A DNA stretch of 64,000 nt from Piscinibacter sp943370595 (GTDB lineage Bacteria > Pseudomonadota > Gammaproteobacteria > Burkholderiales > Burkholderiaceae_C), in the NCBI GenBank assembly GCA_943370595.1, contig CALRRO020000001.1, positions 434,001 through 498,000 of the forward strand, given 5' to 3'. The notes beneath the pieces are model-generated. The model searched no databases. It was not told where the DNA came from and saw only the letters and a list, made by a program, of their open reading frames with translations. The position numbers were made by a program, and so were the translations under genes. Below, piece by piece: positions 63,059 through 64,000 of this stretch (position 1 is the first letter of the stretch; every line of letters starts with the position of its first letter).

Positions 63059-64000
63059 TCAAGGCAGGGTGACCGCGTCATCGCGACTGGCGGCGCGCAG
63101 GCGTGCCTCTTCCAGCGCGAGGTCGATGGTGTCGAGGAACTGGGGCACCTTGATCGGCTTGGTGAGATAGCGGAAGAAGCCGTTCTCCAGGCCCTTCTCG
63201 ACATCGCGCGGCATCGCGTTGGCACTCAACGCGACCACCGGAATGTGCGCGGTGGCCGGGTCGTCGGCCAGGATGCGCATCGCGGTGTTGCCGCTGATGC
63301 CAGGCAGGTTGATGTCCATCAGGATCATGTCGGGGGCCGACTCGCGCGCCACCTCGATGCCGCGCCGCCCGTCCTTCGCGCTGAGCAGCAGGATGTCGGG
63401 CCGGCGCGCCAGCAGGCGCGCGACCAACAGCAGGTTGGCCGGGTTGTCCTCGACGCACAGCACCGTGCGCATCGGCGGATGGTCGGCCCGTCGCGCCACG
63501 GGCGGGTGGTCGAGCGGTTCCACCGGCAGCTGCGTACCGGTGTCGGTGGCCGCCGGCAGTTCGATCCAGAACACGCTGCCCACGCCGACAGTGCTCTCGA
63601 CACCGATGCGGCCGCCCATCAGCGCCACCAGCTGCTTGCAGACCACGAGGCCGATGCCGGTGCCCTGCTCCGCGCCCGACTCCTGGCCGAGCCGGTTGAA
63701 GGGTTCGAACAGGTGCGCCAGCTTGTCGGCCGACAGGCCCTCGCCGGTGTCCTGCAGGCTGACGCGCACGCCGCCTCCGGCAGCGCGCCGGCAGCTGACC
63801 TCGACACGGCCGCCGACGCGGTTGTACTTGATGGCGTTAGACAGCAGGTTCACCAGCACCTGCTTGACGCGGGTGCGGTCGGCCTCGACCGACGGCAGGT
63901 CGTCCCAGGCATCGAAGGCCACGGCGATGCCACCTTGGCGCGCCTGCGGCTCGATCATCGACTGGCAGTCGGCGAGCACCTCGCCGATCGACACCGGCTC
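63059..64000 (-). CDS. Hybrid sensor histidine kinase (N-terminal part outside window)
   Basis: The C-terminal 313 residues of a hybrid kinase; the frame is open to base 64000. Visible are the ATPase domain (N-box VNLLSNAIKYNR, G1 DTGEG, G2 GTGIGLVVCKQ) and a receiver (VLCVEDNPANLLLVARLL, acceptor Asp in MILMDINLPG, Lys in YLTKPIKV). The HisKA and sensor parts lie outside. It is two bases upstream of the REC-PAS gene, so the pair likely forms one pathway. Confidence 0.92.
   Translation of the reverse strand, partial: EPVSIGEVLADCQSMIEPQARQGGIAVAFDAWDDLPSVEADRTRVKQVLVNLLSNAIKYNRVGGRVEVSCRRAAGGGVRVSLQDTGEGLSADKLAHLFEPFNRLGQESGAEQGTGIGLVVCKQLVALMGGRIGVESTVGVGSVFWIELPAATDTGTQLPVEPLDHPPVARRADHPPMRTVLCVEDNPANLLLVARLLARRPDILLLSAKDGRRGIEVARESAPDMILMDINLPGISGNTAMRILADDPATAHIPVVALSANAMPRDVEKGLENGFFRYLTKPIKVPQFLDTIDLALEEARLRAASRDDAVTLP

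Overview
The window is a dense, very GC-rich bacterial chromosome segment with about 55 protein genes, two tRNA genes and no rRNA, insertion sequence, prophage or CRISPR array. Gene content points to a betaproteobacterium of the order Burkholderiales, probably near the Rubrivivax/Leptothrix/Methylibium group. The clues are an orphan Bug-type solute receptor, a pcm-rhodanese-tolC run, a phasin with a PHB-depolymerase-type esterase, and DUF2917, DUF3501 and DUF2061 proteins. This placement is inference from gene content. Both window edges cut hybrid sensor kinases. No gap between genes exceeds 300 bases.

Layout. 1-6.7 kb: hybrid kinase (partial), alaS, gabD, a degenerate GGDEF protein and tRNA-Gly(CCC). 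6.8-12.8 kb: a methyltransferase, then five consecutive exported or lipoprotein genes (7749-12752) with CsgG/FlgT-like features, the least explained block here. 12.8-14.7 kb: an orphan Bug receptor and a SnoaL-like/MerR pair behind a textbook MerR-type promoter. 14.7-19.7 kb: Ser/Thr kinase, trmB, a TPR/SPINDLY-like glycosyltransferase and uppP. 19.8-31 kb: a MacA/MacB-like export set divergent from a TetR-adaptor-RND efflux operon with a clear operator, followed by pcm, rhodanese and a TolC-family channel. 31-36.8 kb: an unknown membrane-anchored protein, DUF2061, and an LPS-core run (phosphomannomutase, waaC, waaA) ending in aroQ. 36.9-43.8 kb: TauE/SafE permease, DUF2917, a MocR regulator with three candidate sites, the SOS genes imuA-imuB with a perfect LexA box, a MarR-GNAT regulator with its own operator, and YchJ. 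44-48.5 kb: a four-gene 2-oxoacid oxidoreductase operon whose last gene is a GltD-like flavoprotein carrying a ferredoxin tail. 48.6-53.1 kb: rarD, the rubrerythrin/Fe-S/DUF3501 operon with a Fur-like site upstream, a formamidase-like hydrolase and tRNA-Ala(CGC). 53.2-62.2 kb: PHA and stress genes, namely esterase, phasin, CsbD, PRC-barrel, two Crp/Fnr regulators, and a hemerythrin-DUF883-hydrolase-flavin-protein-katE operon. 62.2-64 kb: a REC-PAS regulator and a hybrid kinase (partial).

How parts work together. Short overlaps (ATGA or GTGA) mark translational coupling in SnoaL-MerR, MacB ATPase-permease, TetR-adaptor, waaC-waaA, MarR-YchJ, the oxidoreductase, and the stress operon. Several regulators sit beside readable operators (MerR, TetR, MocR, LexA, MarR). 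The right third looks like a stationary-phase, redox and peroxide protection region. All functions are read from sequence motifs; no database search was possible.
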